Of a stretch of 64,000 bases of DNA, positions 62,926 through 64,000 are shown piece after piece. The DNA is taken from the NCBI GenBank assembly GCA_965214875.1, contig OZ243980.1, positions 2,976,001 through 3,040,000 of the forward strand. Reading direction: 5' to 3'. Each line of letters starts with the position of its first letter. Positions within the stretch are counted from its first letter, which is position 1. The translations under genes and the position numbers were made by a program. The stretch comes from CBDAUN01 sp965214875 (GTDB lineage Bacteria; Pseudomonadota; Gammaproteobacteria; Arenicellales; JAJDZL01). Under the pieces are notes generated by a model, which had not been told where the DNA came from, made no database searches, and was given only the letters and a program-made list of their open reading frames with translations.

Positions 62926-63702
62926 TCAGCCGTCCGTCTGTCCTGTCGAAAACGACACCGGCCGGAAGCCGTCGCCGTTGACGATGCTGGCGCTGTCGCC
63001 GGTGGCGCGAATCACGAACAAGCCGTGGCGCTCGGCGTGCAGCGCCGCCTGCGATTCGTTTCTAACATACGCCACCGCCCCGTACACGCGCTTGGACCGG
63101 TAGTCTGGAAAATAACGCACGACATCCTCCATCGATGTCAAAAAATGCCGCACCTTTTCCGGCGTCAGCGTGGTCTTGACCTCCACCACCACCACATCGG
63201 TGCCGTTGACCATCAAAATGTCGAACTCCTTGTTCTGACGCACCCCGTCGTCCCGGGCAAAATGCGTCTTGACATTGTTCATGGTCGCCTGCACCTCGAT
63301 GCCTCGCGCCTGCAGCAGCGCCGCCAGGTTGCCCTCGACCAGCGACTCCACCAGCCGGCCCCATTGCGAGTTGAACCGACGATCCGTCTGCTTGAGCTGC
63401 CGATCCGTCTGCTTGAGCTGAAGCCCCGTCTCTTTTTGCTGACGGTCCGTCTCCTTGAGCTGACGGTCCGTCTCCTTGAGCTGACGGTCCGTCTCCTTGA
63501 GCTGACGGTCCGTCTCCCTTTGGCTAGCGCGAAGCTCGTCCATGCGCTTGCGAAACTCCTTCATCTCCTTGCGCGACTCTTTCATCTCCTTGCGCGACTC
63601 TTTGCGGGACTCTTTCATTTCTTTGCGCGACTCCTTGATGTCGGCGCGCGTCTCTTTGATGAGCTCCCAGATTTCATCCGCGGCTGCAGAACCGTTTGGC
63701 AT
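62926..63702 (-). CDS. Coiled-coil protein with DUF3782-like PD-(D/E)XK nuclease domain
   Basis: The 258-residue protein has a long N-terminal coiled coil (residues 10-110), first with KESRKEM-type repeats and then with heptads of the form (K)ETDRQL. The C-terminal domain has NKEFDILMVNGTDVVVVEVK, a PD-(D/E)XK pattern with an aspartate and E-x-K. Such proteins are found in many bacteria, often in several copies, and their role is unknown. The DNA encoding the heptads is made of exact 21-bp repeats (63373-63519), so the length of the coil may change by slippage. It is transcribed alone on the minus strand. Confidence 0.8.
   Translation of the reverse strand: MPNGSAAADEIWELIKETRADIKESRKEMKESRKESRKEMKESRKEMKEFRKRMDELRASQRETDRQLKETDRQLKETDRQLKETDRQQKETGLQLKQTDRQLKQTDRRFNSQWGRLVESLVEGNLAALLQARGIEVQATMNNVKTHFARDDGVRQNKEFDILMVNGTDVVVVEVKTTLTPEKVRHFLTSMEDVVRYFPDYRSKRVYGAVAYVRNESQAALHAERHGLFVIRATGDSASIVNGDGFRPVSFSTGQTDG
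63373..63519 (-). repeat. Tandem 21-bp repeats encoding the heptads
   Basis: Seven units correspond to seven heptads; three encode exactly KETDRQL-type units, and the unit CTCCTTGAGCTGACGGTCCG recurs on the plus strand. The others differ by a few bases. Confidence 0.85.
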
Positions 63703-63898
63703 TACTCCCTCCTAATCGAATCGATGGCATTCGCTAGCCGGCTTGAAACGTCGGCCGGGACTCGCCCGCCCCGCGTTCCGTCATGCCCGCATTGTACCCC
63801 TTGCCGCAAGCGTCGCGACGGCTTTTGTACCGATTCAAGCTGAACAAGGCCAGCTCTGCCCCGCAAAACCGCTATTCGACACTAGATAATAGCTTGCA

Positions 63899-64000
63899 CT
63901 AGCTGTCTTCACTTCCCCGCTTGAAGTGAAACTGTGCCCCATCTACGATCGCTTGCGGCCAGCGCGCTGTGATGGTCTTCATGCGCGTGTAGAAGCGAAC
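63899..64000 (-). CDS. 3' end of a CoA-acylating aldehyde dehydrogenase (MmsA-like), cut by the window edge
   Basis: The last 33 residues of the minus-strand frame read VRFYTRMKTITARWP and so on to a TAG at 63899. VRFYTxxKTVTARWP is the C-terminal signature of methylmalonate-semialdehyde dehydrogenases (MmsA), where it closes the ALDH fold. These enzymes turn malonate- or methylmalonate-semialdehyde into acetyl- or propionyl-CoA. Only the end is visible, so the exact member is uncertain. Confidence 0.55.
   Translation of the reverse strand, partial: VRFYTRMKTITARWPQAIVDGAQFHFKRGSEDS

Noticed and set aside
62875..63843. Plus-strand frame with leucine repeats (RLLELTV) at the right end
   Set aside because: It is the antisense reading of the tandem heptad repeats in the coiled-coil protein on the minus strand.

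Overview
The window reads as a chromosomal segment of a gammaproteobacterium. The evidence is a GlnRS of the enterobacterial type next to GltX, GshB and SohB, an NudC-type pyrophosphatase, and a ClpB gene preceded by a sigma-32-like promoter. Metabolic genes are of moderate GC. Blocks of clearly higher GC (AAA-ATPase/nuclease genes, IS elements) and one AT-rich block (the DUF262/HNH gene) look imported. The many decayed IS elements, MITE-like repeats, broken genes and homopolymer tracts suggest a genome under relaxed selection, possibly host-associated. That is inference; the species cannot be named from the sequence alone.

Layout. 1-3.8 kb: an edge-truncated AAA-ATPase/nuclease gene, a repeat-bearing gene-free stretch, and an AAA_14/DUF4143 ATPase. 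3.9-6.9 kb: a tripartite TRAP transporter (dctQ-dctM-dctP) whose binding-protein gene is out of frame at a run of ten C. 7.2-10.2 kb: a secreted protein with an in-frame ten-C run, then nudC and a LOG-family gene. 11-21.5 kb: folD, ggt, fhs, clpB, an acyl-CoA synthetase, nadC and a TlpA-like thioredoxin. 21.7-25.3 kb: an ATPase-nuclease and a BglII-like restriction-modification pair. 25.6-27.6 kb: an SLC13-type carrier. 27.8-33.8 kb: a mobile-element cluster with two tandem IS481-type elements, ISNCY remnants, an AAA ATPase and a MITE, interrupted by a Nit-type amidase gene. 34.2-37.8 kb: DUF1015-serC-serA. 38.2-44.9 kb: a methyltransferase, a MetF-like reductase and a tightly packed four-gene set (FMN 2-hydroxy-acid oxidase, ThDP enzyme, HIUase-like protein, DmdA-like aminomethyltransferase). 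45.4-50.7 kb: a Fic gene cut by a broken IS1380 element, an out-of-frame secreted gene with an eleven-C run, and a Phd-VapC pair. 51.2-63.7 kb: tRNA-Ala, gltX, gshB, glnS, VOC protein, sohB, gamma-carbonic-anhydrase-like protein, quinone oxidoreductase, a GmrSD-like DUF262/HNH protein, panC and a coiled-coil/DUF3782-like nuclease. The right edge holds the 3' end of a CoA-acylating aldehyde dehydrogenase gene.

How the genes may work together. Several products form a one-carbon route: a DmdA-like protein could pass methyl groups to tetrahydrofolate, a MetF-like protein could oxidise methyl-THF, FolD would convert methylene-THF to formyl-THF, and Fhs could yield formate and ATP. The 2-hydroxy-acid oxidase, the ThDP enzyme and perhaps the edge aldehyde dehydrogenase could process the carbon skeleton, and the TRAP system could import the substrate. 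Glutathione metabolism (GshB, GGT, Nit) and serine synthesis (SerA, SerC) are also present.

The two most unusual features are (1) long poly-C runs just inside the start codons of three genes for exported proteins, two read as out of frame and one in frame, which looks like slipped-strand phase variation; and (2) the compact DmdA-like/HIUase-like/ThDP/2-hydroxy-acid-oxidase operon, whose substrate I cannot assign.
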